A stretch of DNA of 64,000 bases from JBKECF01 sp047974375 (GCA_047974375.1 JBKECF010000002.1:1-64000); one strand, 5' to 3'. Counted from the first letter of the stretch, positions 8,019-16,664 are shown. Made by a program: numbers and translations. Notes: generated from the sequence alone by a model not told the origin.

Positions 8019-8852
8019 TTAGCCCTTTATTCCTGATGATGCAACACCTTCCACGAAATTTCTTTGAAATATTAAAAAGAAAATAACTACAGGGAAAACA
8101 AACATTGTTGTAGCGGCCATTAAATGCGTCCAGTCTACGGAATATTGACTTAAAAAGCCTTGTAAACCAAGGGATAAAGTTAATTTTTCTTTTTTATTTA
8201 TGTAAATGAGAGGTGCTAAGTAGTCGGACCAAGCAGTTATAAAGGCATATATACCAACGGTTGTTAGTGCTGGTTTAGACAATGGCAATGCAATTAAAAT
8301 GTACCTACGTACCTCGTTAGCTCCATCAATTTCCGCAGCCTCAAATAAAGAATCTGGTAAGCTTGTAAAAAATTGACGCATTATAATTATATAAAAAGCA
8401 CTGCCAAAAAATGTAGGTGCTATTAAAGGGAAGTATGTATTTGCTAACCCTAAAGTTGTCCATAGTTTGTACAATGGAATCATTGTAACGGTGTAGGGTA
8501 TCATCATAGTGGACATAATAAGTGCTGATATATATTTCGAACCTTTCCATTTTATTTTTCCTAGGGAATAGGCAACTGAAGGCGTTGCAAACAATTGCCC
8601 CATAATAGAAAAAGCTGTTATGTAAATGGTATTTAACATATATCTGATATAGGGTATTTGTTCCAAAGCCTCTGGGTAATTCTTCCATATAAATTCCCTA
8701 GGCAATAACCTAACAGGCAATGAAAAGGCGTCGCCATTTGTTTTTAAGGATGTAGTTACCATAATTATAAAAGGTAATAAAAAAATAGCACATACAGTCA
8801 ATACTAACAAATATCTTAAAATACTTTGTATATTTTTTGCTTTTTTATTCAT
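8019..8852 (-). CDS. ABC transporter permease, MalG type
   Basis: The 277-residue inner-membrane protein has about six hydrophobic helices and the EAA loop EAAEIDGANEVRRYILIALPLSKPAL, which contacts the ATPase. It ends with FQRNFVEGVASSGIKG, the usual C-terminus of MalG-type sugar permeases. It starts immediately after the stop of the MalF-type gene (TAG-ATG). With its partner and the lipoprotein upstream it forms a CUT1 importer. Its setting among D-amino-acid genes suggests a glycoside or acyl compound carrying a D-amino acid rather than a plain sugar. Confidence 0.85.
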   Translation of the reverse strand: MNKKAKNIQSILRYLLVLTVCAIFLLPFIIMVTTSLKTNGDAFSLPVRLLPREFIWKNYPEALEQIPYIRYMLNTIYITAFSIMGQLFATPSVAYSLGKIKWKGSKYISALIMSTMMIPYTVTMIPLYKLWTTLGLANTYFPLIAPTFFGSAFYIIIMRQFFTSLPDSLFEAAEIDGANEVRRYILIALPLSKPALTTVGIYAFITAWSDYLAPLIYINKKEKLTLSLGLQGFLSQYSVDWTHLMAATTMFVFPVVIFFLIFQRNFVEGVASSGIKG

Positions 8853-9773
8853 CTATTCACCACCTGAAATTTTATTAGTTATTTTAATCATTATAAATGT
8901 GAGTATAGCTATTACAACAAACAATAGCCAAGCCATGGCAGATGCCTTACCCATATCCATGTATGAAAAAGCTGTGTTAAATAAATATAAAGGATACATA
9001 AGTATTGAGTTAGCAGGTCCGCCGCTGGCTGTACTAGCTCCGCCGCCAGCACTAGCCTTTATAATTACATATACTTGAGTAAAATATTGAAATGAATTTA
9101 TTACGTTTAGTATACCTTGATAAATAACTACTGGTGCAATACATGGTAATGTTATTTTAAAAAACTTGGTTATAGCATTTGCTCCATCAATATCTGCAGA
9201 TTCATAAAAACTACGATTAACGCCTTGTAGTGCGGCAAGACATACTAACATTGTTGTGCCGACACACCAAGAACCCATTAATACCAATGCCCACTTTGTA
9301 TATTTGGGGTCAATTAACCATGCTGGACCTTCTATTCCAATTAAACCAATTATTCTATTTATATAACCATAAGTTGGATCGAACATCCATATCCATATCA
9401 TTGTTGCTGCAACCATGGGTATGACAGATGGCATAAAAAATATAGTTCTTGCTACTCCACGACCTTTAAACTTACTATTTAGTATAGTGGCTAGTAAAAT
9501 ACCTATGGCTAAATTAACAGGTGTAGATACAAATGCCATGAACAAAGTATTTTTTAAACTCTTAAAAATAAGAGGGTCTTTAAATACAGATACATAGTTT
9601 GCAATGCCTACCCACTCTGGCTCTTTTATTGGGTTGAAGGCAGTAAAGCTATAGTAAAATGAATAAATAAGAGGAATTACACTAAAACATAAAAAACCAA
9701 TAATCCATGGAGAAGCAAAAAGAAAACCATTTATATTTTTCTTAAATTCCCTGTTGTTTAAGTTTTTTGTCAT
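8853..9773 (-). CDS. ABC transporter permease, MalF type
   Basis: The 306-residue protein has six predicted membrane segments, WIIGFLCFSVIPLIYSFYYSF near the N-terminus and the EAA loop YESADIDGANAITKFFKITLP. A large periplasmic loop with a Gly/Ser/Ala-rich stretch (KASAGGGASTASGGPAN) precedes the last helices. It is the MalF half of a CUT1 importer, directly followed by the MalG half. It starts at ATG behind GAAAGG. Confidence 0.85.
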   Translation of the reverse strand: MTKNLNNREFKKNINGFLFASPWIIGFLCFSVIPLIYSFYYSFTAFNPIKEPEWVGIANYVSVFKDPLIFKSLKNTLFMAFVSTPVNLAIGILLATILNSKFKGRGVARTIFFMPSVIPMVAATMIWIWMFDPTYGYINRIIGLIGIEGPAWLIDPKYTKWALVLMGSWCVGTTMLVCLAALQGVNRSFYESADIDGANAITKFFKITLPCIAPVVIYQGILNVINSFQYFTQVYVIIKASAGGGASTASGGPANSILMYPLYLFNTAFSYMDMGKASAMAWLLFVVIAILTFIMIKITNKISGGE

Positions 9774-9794
9774 TTTTTTCCTTTCTTTTTATAT

Positions 9795-11087
9795 TTATTT
9801 TAAAGTTTCACTTTGTTCTTTTAAAGCTGTCATTGCTTCTTCTGGTGTCATTATTCCATTATATACATAGTCTAAATGTTCTTCTATTAATGAAGTGTAC
9901 TTAGCTAAATCATTTATAGTTGGGTATAAAATTCCATTTTCAGCTTTTAATGCTTCTATAAATATTGGGTAATTTGGCAATGCCAATATGTCTGGGTCTT
10001 CGTATAAATCTGGTTGACAAGGTAAATTTCCCAAGCCTATTAAAACTTCTTTAATAATTTCTCCTGTGCTATATGTTTTAGCAAAATCCCATGCACCTTC
10101 TTTTTGGTCGGCCACAACAGGTATAACAACTCCATTTGTTTCATATCTACTTCTGCCCATTGTTTCCTCGCCGCCTATGCCTGGTATAAGAGCTACGCCA
10201 TAGTTTACATCTGAGTTGAAAGTATCTGTCATTGCTGCAAGCCACGGGCCATCAAACCTAAATAGTTGTTTCCCTGCAAAAAACATGTCATTTTCTGTAT
10301 ACCTGTTGGTATTAGCTGTTGCTGTGAACTGTTGCACTTTATCAATGCCATACATATCTCTATATTTCATATTCATATTTAAACTGTCTAGTATATTTGG
10401 GTCATCTGGTGTTAAATCATTCCCGTTCCACCATGCACCACTAAAAGCATAAATTAATTCTTGTCTTGCGCTGGCTAAAGGAAATAAAGGATATCCAACT
10501 CTTGTTATGTTACCATTTTCGTCAAGTTCCGTTGCCTCAACTGCTATTGTAAATAATTCTTCCATAGTTTTTGGTGGTTCTTCATATCCTAATTCTTCTA
10601 AAATATCTTTATTATAAAACATTTGGATAATCATGGATGAGTGAGGAACGGCATAGGCATTTCCATTAATTGTATTTGTGGCTATAGCTTGTGCTGAAAA
10701 ATTATCTTCTAGAGCGAAGGTGTCGTCACTTGCATCTAGCTCACTTATATTAGTTAATAATTCGGAACCAGCATAGGCAATAACATCTTGATTTGAACAA
10801 ATAATAGCATCTGGAGCATCACTTCCAGACATTGCAACAATTATTTTTTGCTTATCAGATACACTTAAACCTACTGCCTCATATTTTTCTTGCATTGAGT
10901 TGTACTTAGAAATAGCATTCTCTTGTACTTCTGCCTCAGCGCCGGAATGAACATACCACACATCTAATTTTTCACGTTCAGCCCCTGTGCTTTCTGTTGC
11001 GTTTTTTTGACTATCATTATTAGTACATCCTACTGCAGATAGTGCTATAAATAATACCATTAAACTATAAATTACTTTTCTTTTCAT
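9795..11087 (-). CDS. Extracellular solute-binding lipoprotein (family 1)
   Basis: The 430-residue precursor has a lipoprotein signal peptide with the lipobox SAVGC (Cys about 21), followed by a flexible Asn/Ser/Thr/Glu-rich linker and a type-1 solute-binding fold. Family features include MFYNKDILEELGYEEPPKTMEEL, a FAGKQLFRFDGPW segment and a C-terminal helix ending TPEEAMTALKEQSETLK. It captures the substrate for the two permeases just downstream. The ATG lies 8 bp behind AGGAGG. The 56-bp gap to the upstream DUF4127 gene is almost wholly a shortened structured repeat. Confidence 0.85.
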   Translation of the reverse strand: MKRKVIYSLMVLFIALSAVGCTNNDSQKNATESTGAEREKLDVWYVHSGAEAEVQENAISKYNSMQEKYEAVGLSVSDKQKIIVAMSGSDAPDAIICSNQDVIAYAGSELLTNISELDASDDTFALEDNFSAQAIATNTINGNAYAVPHSSMIIQMFYNKDILEELGYEEPPKTMEELFTIAVEATELDENGNITRVGYPLFPLASARQELIYAFSGAWWNGNDLTPDDPNILDSLNMNMKYRDMYGIDKVQQFTATANTNRYTENDMFFAGKQLFRFDGPWLAAMTDTFNSDVNYGVALIPGIGGEETMGRSRYETNGVVIPVVADQKEGAWDFAKTYSTGEIIKEVLIGLGNLPCQPDLYEDPDILALPNYPIFIEALKAENGILYPTINDLAKYTSLIEEHLDYVYNGIMTPEEAMTALKEQSETLK

Positions 11088-11102
11088 AATTTCCTCCTAA
11101 TC

Positions 11103-11144
11103 GGTAAGAATTGGACCCTCGCTGACGGAAAGGTCTATTGACTT
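11103..11144 (-). repeat. Internally deleted copy of the structured repeat
   Basis: On the plus strand this reads GGTAAGAATTGGACCC joined to CTGACGGAAAGGTCTATTG. These are the two ends of the intergenic repeat (compare 46148-46309 and 51738-51915) with about 120-135 bp of interior missing. It touches the DUF4127 stop codon and sits between that gene and the binding-protein gene. Confidence 0.6.
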
Positions 11145-12628
11145 CACTTTAAAGTTATATGTATTTCAAACATTCTGTGCCAAGGTATTTCTACAGAAAA
11201 ATCTAAGGCAACTATGTCATCCATATATTTTTTTAATTCCCTGTAAATTTCTTCTTTAACTATATTGTAATGTTCCTGATTGTATAGTTTATGTAAGTTG
11301 TAAACATCCATGTACTTTTTTGTTACTTTTTCTCTTACAATGGTCATATATCCCCAATCCTCTAGGTACCTTAGGGATAAAAATTCCTTGGATATTTGGC
11401 TTTCTCCCTTCAAATTTACAGCCATAGCATGAGCCAAGGTCGTTCCAAAAGTATTTGAAGATGTATTCCAGCCAGCGAAAGCTTGTATACTCCGAAGCAT
11501 ATTATTTTCTTTTAAAAATTGCATTAATGCTCTATCGCATTTATTTGCTATGGCACAATCGGCTACGGCTAGAACTTTATTTTTTGTGCTGTACTCCTTT
11601 AGCCTTTTAATAAAACTAAAAAAATTTCTTTCTTTTTCTAAATAAACTGTATTGTATGTTTCTTTACTTTCTAGAGATAAACTTTCTGTAGTAGGAGTGT
11701 TTACACATATTATTATGTCGCTTTCATTTGGATTAAATACTTCTGTAGCACCAACGGCCTCAATATGATAACCAAGGGTTTCGCATATACACCTATCTTC
11801 GTATGCCGGTATAGAATACTTGCCGACTTTAGATGTGTAATCCAAATAAACATTTGGTGATTTATTATTTATTTCATTTAAGGCTCTGGCCATTAGCGTG
11901 CAACCTATTTCGTCTGCCCCAGGGTACATCATTACTTTAGACAGTTTATTTTGTCTACTTAAATAATTTCCTATTTTTTTTCTTTCGCTAGATGCGTAAC
12001 CATAGGGTTTGCAGTCATCTATGGGAATGACAAAAAAATCTAGGTATTCTAATGTATCTATGGTGTATAGGTTGTTTTCGAAATTTATTTTTCTTCGTTT
12101 TAAAAAGTCATCTAAAAATTTTTCAGGTATAGAATTTTCTATTTCTATTAGCTCGTTAGCTTCTTCCCTTTCCAATCCTATTACGTCCTTTTTATCCTGC
12201 AAATAGCCGTATTTGTATATATTATAACCATGCTCCTCATAATAATCCGGCTCTTCTACACTGCCATTTCTTGCTGGTGCTCTTGTAATAAGTTGAAAAG
12301 CAAATAATTTTATTTTAGGATTTATTTCTTTTAGTTTCTTTATATTGTCTATTCTTTTTTTACAAGTTTCGGAATTTAAATGGTGTAGACGTGATGGGAC
12401 AATGCCCCCATATATAAGCATGTCCATGGATATTACTCCATAGTCTGCCTCGCCTATATTTTCAAATAACCAGTTCCAAATTGCATCAATATCAGCTGGC
12501 TTCTTAAAATTACCTAAATATTTTTTAGGTAATTCAATTATATTGCAATCGCCGATTTTACAAATGAATTGTGGATATATGTAATTACAAGGTCGTTCGT
12601 CTAAAGGCACATATATAATTTTGCTCAT
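11144..12628 (-). CDS. DUF4127 family protein, function unknown
   Basis: The 494-residue cytosolic protein begins KIIYVPLDERPCNYIYPQ, the hallmark N-terminus of DUF4127. It carries further conserved-looking segments YGVISMDMLIYGGIVPSRLHH, FQLITRAPARNG, MMYPGADEIGCTLMARAL, AVADCAIANKCDRALM and FAGWNTSSNTFGTTLAHA. There is no signal peptide or membrane helix. The fold and reaction are not established to my knowledge. It is the first gene of the operon, directly below a consensus promoter, followed by the transporter and the D-amino-acid enzymes. This makes an enzyme that opens the imported conjugate to expose an N-acyl-D-amino acid plausible, but that is inference. Confidence 0.75.
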   Translation of the reverse strand: MSKIIYVPLDERPCNYIYPQFICKIGDCNIIELPKKYLGNFKKPADIDAIWNWLFENIGEADYGVISMDMLIYGGIVPSRLHHLNSETCKKRIDNIKKLKEINPKIKLFAFQLITRAPARNGSVEEPDYYEEHGYNIYKYGYLQDKKDVIGLEREEANELIEIENSIPEKFLDDFLKRRKINFENNLYTIDTLEYLDFFVIPIDDCKPYGYASSERKKIGNYLSRQNKLSKVMMYPGADEIGCTLMARALNEINNKSPNVYLDYTSKVGKYSIPAYEDRCICETLGYHIEAVGATEVFNPNESDIIICVNTPTTESLSLESKETYNTVYLEKERNFFSFIKRLKEYSTKNKVLAVADCAIANKCDRALMQFLKENNMLRSIQAFAGWNTSSNTFGTTLAHAMAVNLKGESQISKEFLSLRYLEDWGYMTIVREKVTKKYMDVYNLHKLYNQEHYNIVKEEIYRELKKYMDDIVALDFSVEIPWHRMFEIHITLK

Positions 12629-12659
12629 ATTTTTCTCCTTTCGAATGCTTTTTTTATTA

Positions 12660-12688
12660 ATTATAATTATTTACATATGTTATGTCAA
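12660..12688 (-). promoter_or_regulatory. Consensus promoter of the DUF4127/D-amino-acid operon
   Basis: The minus strand has a perfect TTGACA (12683-12688), 17 bp, and a perfect TATAAT (12660-12665). The spacer contains the palindrome ACATATGT, and the flanks carry AATTATT/AATAATT arms, so the promoter is embedded in an imperfect inverted repeat that could be an operator. It lies about 35 bp upstream of the start codon at 12628. The rest of the 12629-12814 gap is AT-rich with the LysR terminator. Confidence 0.8.
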
Positions 12689-12775
12689 TAATTATTTTCC
12701 CTAATATTACTTATTTCTCAAAATCTAATAATCAAACTATTTTTTATATATATCTCAATTTTAGTATTCAAGCGT

Positions 12776-12816
12776 AAAAAAAGCTGAAAAAATTTCAGTT
12801 TTTTTCAGCTTTTTTT
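12776..12816 (-). terminator. Intrinsic terminator of the lysR gene
   Basis: An A-rich left arm ending GCTGAAAAAA pairs with TTTTTTTCAGC and is flanked by A and T runs on both sides. The stem overlaps the lysR stop codon and terminates minus-strand transcription before the DUF4127 promoter. Confidence 0.75.
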
Positions 12817-13690
12817 ATTGCTCTAACAAATCAAAAAATGATTTCATTTCTTTTGTAACCCATTTTTCTTTGTGGTATAAAATTTGGCGATATACATCAA
12901 TGTTTATTTCTGGAACATCCAAGGTTGTTAATATATTTTTTTCTAAACAATCTTTCACTAAAAAGTTCGGTAAAAAGGATATATAGTCATTATCAATTAG
13001 CATTTGGCAAATTAAATCTGTGTTTTGAGCTTGTATAAATGGCTGGATTTTTTTATTTATTTTAAGCATTTCCAAATCTAACAACTTCCTATAGCTTGCG
13101 TTATCCTCTGTTAGTATAAAGGGAAAGTTAAGTATTTCGTCTATTTCCATAGCAGGCATATTACAAAGGCGATGAGTTGAGCTACATACAAAACTCACAT
13201 CTTCTTTTATTTCTAACAATTTTATATAACAGGAATTTATTATTTTTTCTTCTAACACATATAAAAAATCCAACTGGCCGCAGTTTAATCTGTTAAATAA
13301 TTCTGCGGGAGTATCATTTAAAACAGTGACAGAAACTTTTTTATGTTTTGAATGATATTGCCTTAATAAATTTGGTAAAAAAGTGGAACATAGAGAATCG
13401 ATTATGCCAACAGAAAGACTACCTTGTAATTCATAATTACAGGCCAAGGCCTCTGTTGCTTCTATTACATCATTTAATATATGTACGGAATATTTATAAA
13501 AAACTTCTCCTTCATTAGTTAAACGAATTTGTTTATTTAACCTATCAAAAAGTTTTGTATTTAATTCTCTTTCCAAATTTTTTATTTGTACAGTTACAGC
13601 AGCCTGTGTATAGCCTAATTTATGAGCGGCTTTGGAAAAACTGCCTAATTGTTGGACTGTTATAAAGGTTTTCATTTCTCTTAAATCCAT
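12815..13690 (-). CDS. LysR-family regulator of the divergent cyuA operon
   Basis: The 291-residue protein has the LysR winged HTH at residues 1-60 (MDLREMKTFITVQQLGSFSKAAHKLGYTQAAVTVQIKNLEREL) and a periplasmic-binding-like effector domain from about 90 (LSVGIIDSLCSTFLPNLLRQYH). It is divergent from the CyuA-like gene across a 172-bp region holding a perfect 15-bp inverted repeat and a promoter, the standard LysR arrangement. It probably activates that operon in response to an amino acid such as cysteine or serine; the ligand is inferred. Confidence 0.85.
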   Translation of the reverse strand: MDLREMKTFITVQQLGSFSKAAHKLGYTQAAVTVQIKNLERELNTKLFDRLNKQIRLTNEGEVFYKYSVHILNDVIEATEALACNYELQGSLSVGIIDSLCSTFLPNLLRQYHSKHKKVSVTVLNDTPAELFNRLNCGQLDFLYVLEEKIINSCYIKLLEIKEDVSFVCSSTHRLCNMPAMEIDEILNFPFILTEDNASYRKLLDLEMLKINKKIQPFIQAQNTDLICQMLIDNDYISFLPNFLVKDCLEKNILTTLDVPEINIDVYRQILYHKEKWVTKEMKSFFDLLEQ

Positions 13691-13752
13691 ATTTTACCAT
13701 CCTAATTTTTCTATTTTTAAAAAGATTATTTTACTATACTTGGCAGATATAT

Positions 13753-13789
13753 ATTAATCTTTTTTAACTATGTATTAAAAAAGATTAAT
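13753..13789. promoter_or_regulatory. LysR operator: perfect 15-bp inverted repeat
   Basis: The arms ATTAATCTTTTTTAA and the exact reverse complement flank the 7-bp spacer CTATGTA. The palindrome ends one base before the -35 box of the divergent plus-strand operon, where an activating LysR protein would contact RNA polymerase. A related half site (AAAAAGATTATTTTA) lies near 13718-13732, inside the lysR leader. Confidence 0.75.
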
Positions 13790-13818
13790 TTAACATATAT
13801 GTTTCTGTGTATTATACT
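13790..13818 (+). promoter_or_regulatory. Promoter of the cyuA-like operon
   Basis: TTAACA (13790-13795) and TATACT (13813-13818) are separated by 17 bp, directly after the LysR palindrome. Transcription would start near 13825, about 38 bp above the start codon. Confidence 0.7.
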
Positions 13819-13862
13819 AAGATTATAACATATTTACCAATTCAAATAAAAGAGGTGTTTCA

Positions 13863-15131
13863 ATGGATAAAAATGATAACAGATACACTATGTATTGTAA
13901 CATTCTAAAGGAAGAACTGCTTCCTGCAATGGGTTGTACCGAACCTATTGCAATAGCATATGCTGGTGCAAAGGGCAGGGAAGCTTTAGGAAATTTACCT
14001 GATCGTGTTTTAGTAGAGGTAAGTGGCAGTATAATTAAAAATGTTAAAAGCGTAATTGTGCCAAACACAAACCATTTAAAGGGTATTAACTCATCTGCTG
14101 CTGCTGGTATAGTGGCAGGACAGCCTGATAAAGGTCTTGAAGTTATTTCTAAAGTTAGAAAAGAACAAATATTAGAAATAAATGATTTTTTAAAAAATAT
14201 TCCTATAGAAATTAAACATATAGATAATGGTTTGATTTTCGAAATTATATTAACGGTTTTTAAAGGTGATTCCTATGCTAAGGTTCACATAGTTGATTAC
14301 CACACTAATATAATTTTAATTGAAAAAGATGGAGAAGCTATTTTTGTTAAGAAACAAGAAAATGCAACAGCCAGGATTGACAGAAGTGTTTTAAATATGG
14401 AAAGCATTTGGGACTTTGCAAATACTGTTAACATTAATGATATTGTTGAGGTGCTAGAAAAACAAGTTAAATATAACTACGCTATAGCCGAAGAAGGTTT
14501 AAAAGGAAATTACGGAGCAAATATAGGAAAAGTTTCTTTAAACTCATATAAAGACGTTAAAACAAAGGCAAAAGCTATGGCAGCCGCAGGGTCTGATGCA
14601 AGGATGAATGGTTGCGAATTGCCTGTTGTTATAAATTCCGGAAGTGGAAACCAAGGCATAACTTGTTCGGTGCCTATTATTGTATATGCAAAAGAACTAC
14701 AGGTTTCAGAAGAAAAAATGTATCGAGCTTTAGTTTTATCTAATTTAACAGCTATTCATCAAAAAACAGGCATTGGAACTTTATCTGCTTATTGTGGAGT
14801 TGTAAGTGCTGGCATTGGAGCAGGTGTTGGGATTGTATATTTACATGATGGAACTTTTGAAGATGCGAGTCACACAATTGTAAATACATTAGCCATTATT
14901 TCTGGTATGATATGTGATGGGGCTAAAGCATCTTGTGCAGCAAAAATAGTTGCAGCAATAGATGCCGTATTGTTGGGATACGATATGTATAAACAAGGGC
15001 AACAGTTCTATGCAGGCGATGGAATTGTTGAGAAGGGAGTTGAAGAAACAATTAAAAACATAGGCAGATTATGTCAAAACGGTATGAAAAGCACTAACGA
15101 GGAAATAATTAAAATTATGGTAGGAAATTAG
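13863..15131 (+). CDS. UPF0597/CyuA-like L-cysteine desulfidase (serine dehydratase alpha-like)
   Basis: The 422-residue protein begins with EELLPAMGCTEPIAIAYAGAKGREALG, the signature of the UPF0597 (YhaM/CyuA) family. It continues with SSAAAGIVAG, GSDARMNGCELPVVINSGSGNQG, HQKTGIGTLSAYCGVVSAGIGAGVGIVYL and ISGMICDGAKASCAAKI. The conserved cysteines fit an Fe-S-dependent lyase related to the alpha subunit of anaerobic L-serine dehydratase. CyuA degrades L-cysteine to pyruvate, sulfide and ammonia. It is the first gene of a two-gene operon with an amino-acid/dicarboxylate symporter under the divergent LysR. Serine as substrate cannot be excluded. Confidence 0.8.
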   Translation: MDKNDNRYTMYCNILKEELLPAMGCTEPIAIAYAGAKGREALGNLPDRVLVEVSGSIIKNVKSVIVPNTNHLKGINSSAAAGIVAGQPDKGLEVISKVRKEQILEINDFLKNIPIEIKHIDNGLIFEIILTVFKGDSYAKVHIVDYHTNIILIEKDGEAIFVKKQENATARIDRSVLNMESIWDFANTVNINDIVEVLEKQVKYNYAIAEEGLKGNYGANIGKVSLNSYKDVKTKAKAMAAAGSDARMNGCELPVVINSGSGNQGITCSVPIIVYAKELQVSEEKMYRALVLSNLTAIHQKTGIGTLSAYCGVVSAGIGAGVGIVYLHDGTFEDASHTIVNTLAIISGMICDGAKASCAAKIVAAIDAVLLGYDMYKQGQQFYAGDGIVEKGVEETIKNIGRLCQNGMKSTNEEIIKIMVGN

Positions 15132-15141
15132 GAGGATTGAA

Positions 15142-16335
15142 ATGAAAAAATTATTTAGCAATTTACCTTTTCGGCTTTTACTTGGCGTTATAGTCGGAAT
15201 TTTATTCGGACAGATTGCCGGCCTTAAAGTTATGAATGTTGTTGTAACTTTAAACTATATAATGGGACAACTTATTTTGTTTTGTGTGCCATTAATAATA
15301 ATAGGATTTATTGCACCGTCGATTACAAAACTTGGAAACAATGCATCGCGGATACTTAGTGTTGCAATTATAATTGCCTATGTATCTTCTGTTGGCGCCG
15401 CTATCTTTTCTATGGTTAGTGGTTTTGCCATTATCCCTTCCCTTTCTATTGTGTCGGAAGTAGATGGATTAAAAGAATTACCACCGATTATATTTGAATT
15501 GTCCATACCTCAAATTATGCCTGTAATGAGTGCTTTGGTATTTTCTGTAATGATTGGTCTTGCTACAACATGGACAAAGGCAACATCTATTGCAAATTTA
15601 TTAGATGAGTTTCAAAAAATAGTTTTGTCTATAGTAAGCAAGTTCGTTATACCGATTTTGCCTTTCTATATTGCATTTACTTTTTGTTCATTGTCTTATG
15701 AAGGCACAATTACAAAGCAATTACCTGTATTTTTAGTTGTAATTTTAATAGTTATGGTTGGCCATTTTATATGGTTGGCGCTATTATATACTTTGGCTGG
15801 TATTTATTCTGGAAAAAATCCTTTTAATGTTATAAGGAATTATGGCTCGGCTTATATTACTGCTGTAGGTACAATGTCCTCGGCTGCAACTCTTGCTGTA
15901 GCTTTAAGATGTGCTCATAAATCTGAGCCAACTTTACGTGATGATATGGTAGACTTTGGTGTTCCGCTTTTTGCTAATATCCATCTTTGTGGCTCTGTAT
16001 TAACAGAAGTATTTTTTGTTATGGTTGTTTCCCAAGTGCTTTATGGTAGTTTGCCGTCTTTTGGAACAATGATTTTATTCTGTGTTTTACTTGGCGTTTT
16101 TGCTATTGGCGCTCCTGGTGTTCCTGGTGGTACAGTAATGGCATCCCTTGGGTTAATTACTGGGGTGCTTGGTTTCGATGCGACAGGAACAGCTTTAATG
16201 CTTACTATTTTTGCTATACAAGATAGTTTTGGTACTGCATGTAATGTTACTGGTGACGGTGCTCTTACTTTAATGTTAACGGGCTATGTAGAAAAGCATA
16301 AAATGCAGAAACAGGAAATTTCTGTGGAATTATAG
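15142..16335 (+). CDS. DAACS-family Na+/H+-amino acid or dicarboxylate symporter
   Basis: The 397-residue integral membrane protein has the GltP/SstT plan: FRLLLGVIVGILFGQIAGL at the N-terminus, GQLILFCVPLIIIGFIAPS, the re-entrant serine-containing loop GTMSSAATLAVALRCA, and a C-terminal AIQDSFGTACNVTGDGALTLML substrate/cation-binding segment. The usual NMDGT motif is replaced by NIHLCGS (about residues 279-285), an SstT-like divergence compatible with serine, threonine or cysteine. It starts 10 bp after cyuA behind AGGAGG, so it probably imports the amino acid that CyuA degrades. Confidence 0.8.
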   Translation: MKKLFSNLPFRLLLGVIVGILFGQIAGLKVMNVVVTLNYIMGQLILFCVPLIIIGFIAPSITKLGNNASRILSVAIIIAYVSSVGAAIFSMVSGFAIIPSLSIVSEVDGLKELPPIIFELSIPQIMPVMSALVFSVMIGLATTWTKATSIANLLDEFQKIVLSIVSKFVIPILPFYIAFTFCSLSYEGTITKQLPVFLVVILIVMVGHFIWLALLYTLAGIYSGKNPFNVIRNYGSAYITAVGTMSSAATLAVALRCAHKSEPTLRDDMVDFGVPLFANIHLCGSVLTEVFFVMVVSQVLYGSLPSFGTMILFCVLLGVFAIGAPGVPGGTVMASLGLITGVLGFDATGTALMLTIFAIQDSFGTACNVTGDGALTLMLTGYVEKHKMQKQEISVEL

Positions 16336-16353
16336 ATTTGATTCAAGAGTTTG

Positions 16354-16416
16354 AAAGGGTGTGTAACACCTCGTGTGGGTTTCGCTGAAACATTCACGGA
16401 GGGTTGCACACCCTTT
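16354..16416. terminator. Long imperfect hairpin after the symporter gene
   Basis: Two 30-nt arms begin AAAGGGTGTG and end GTTTC, and match each other at about 24 positions around a GCT loop. The hairpin follows the symporter stop by about 18 bp and lies between that gene and the minus-strand AraC remnant. The T-run is weak, so it may be a terminator, an RNA-stabilising end or a palindromic repeat. Confidence 0.5.
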
Positions 16417-16439
16417 AATCTTGCCTAAAGTGTAAAATA

Positions 16440-16640
16440 CTACCTACTTATATATTCCTGTGGTGTTAAACCTGCCTGTTTTTTAAAAACACAAGAAAAA
16501 TGAGATGGGGATTAATATCCTGTAGCTGTTGAAATTTCACTTACCTTATGATTAGTACTAACTAATAACTTGAGAGCTTTATTAATACGCAACTCTGTAA
16601 TTGTACTTGCAAGATTTTTTCTTTTCAAGACAGTTCCGTA
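16440..16640 (-). pseudogene. C-terminal remnant of an AraC-family regulator
   Basis: Minus-strand translation gives LKRKNLASTITELRINKALKLL..., then VSEISTATGY, an in-frame TAA, then SPSHFSCVFKKQAGLTPQEYIS and a stop at 16440. This is the second HTH and end of an AraC-family domain, where the stop codon replaces the Asn/Asp expected after Gly-Tyr. The first HTH and sensor domain are missing and no start codon is usable. It sits just downstream of the alpha-galactosidase gene, which now has an intact AraC regulator on its other side, so it may be a relic of an earlier regulator. Confidence 0.75.
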
Positions 16641-16664
16641 TTACTTAAATGTTACCTAAAACAA

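Noticed and set aside
8341..8688. 115-residue frame on the minus strand inside a permease gene
   Set aside because: It is a shifted frame of the MalG-type permease, whose own frame carries all family motifs.
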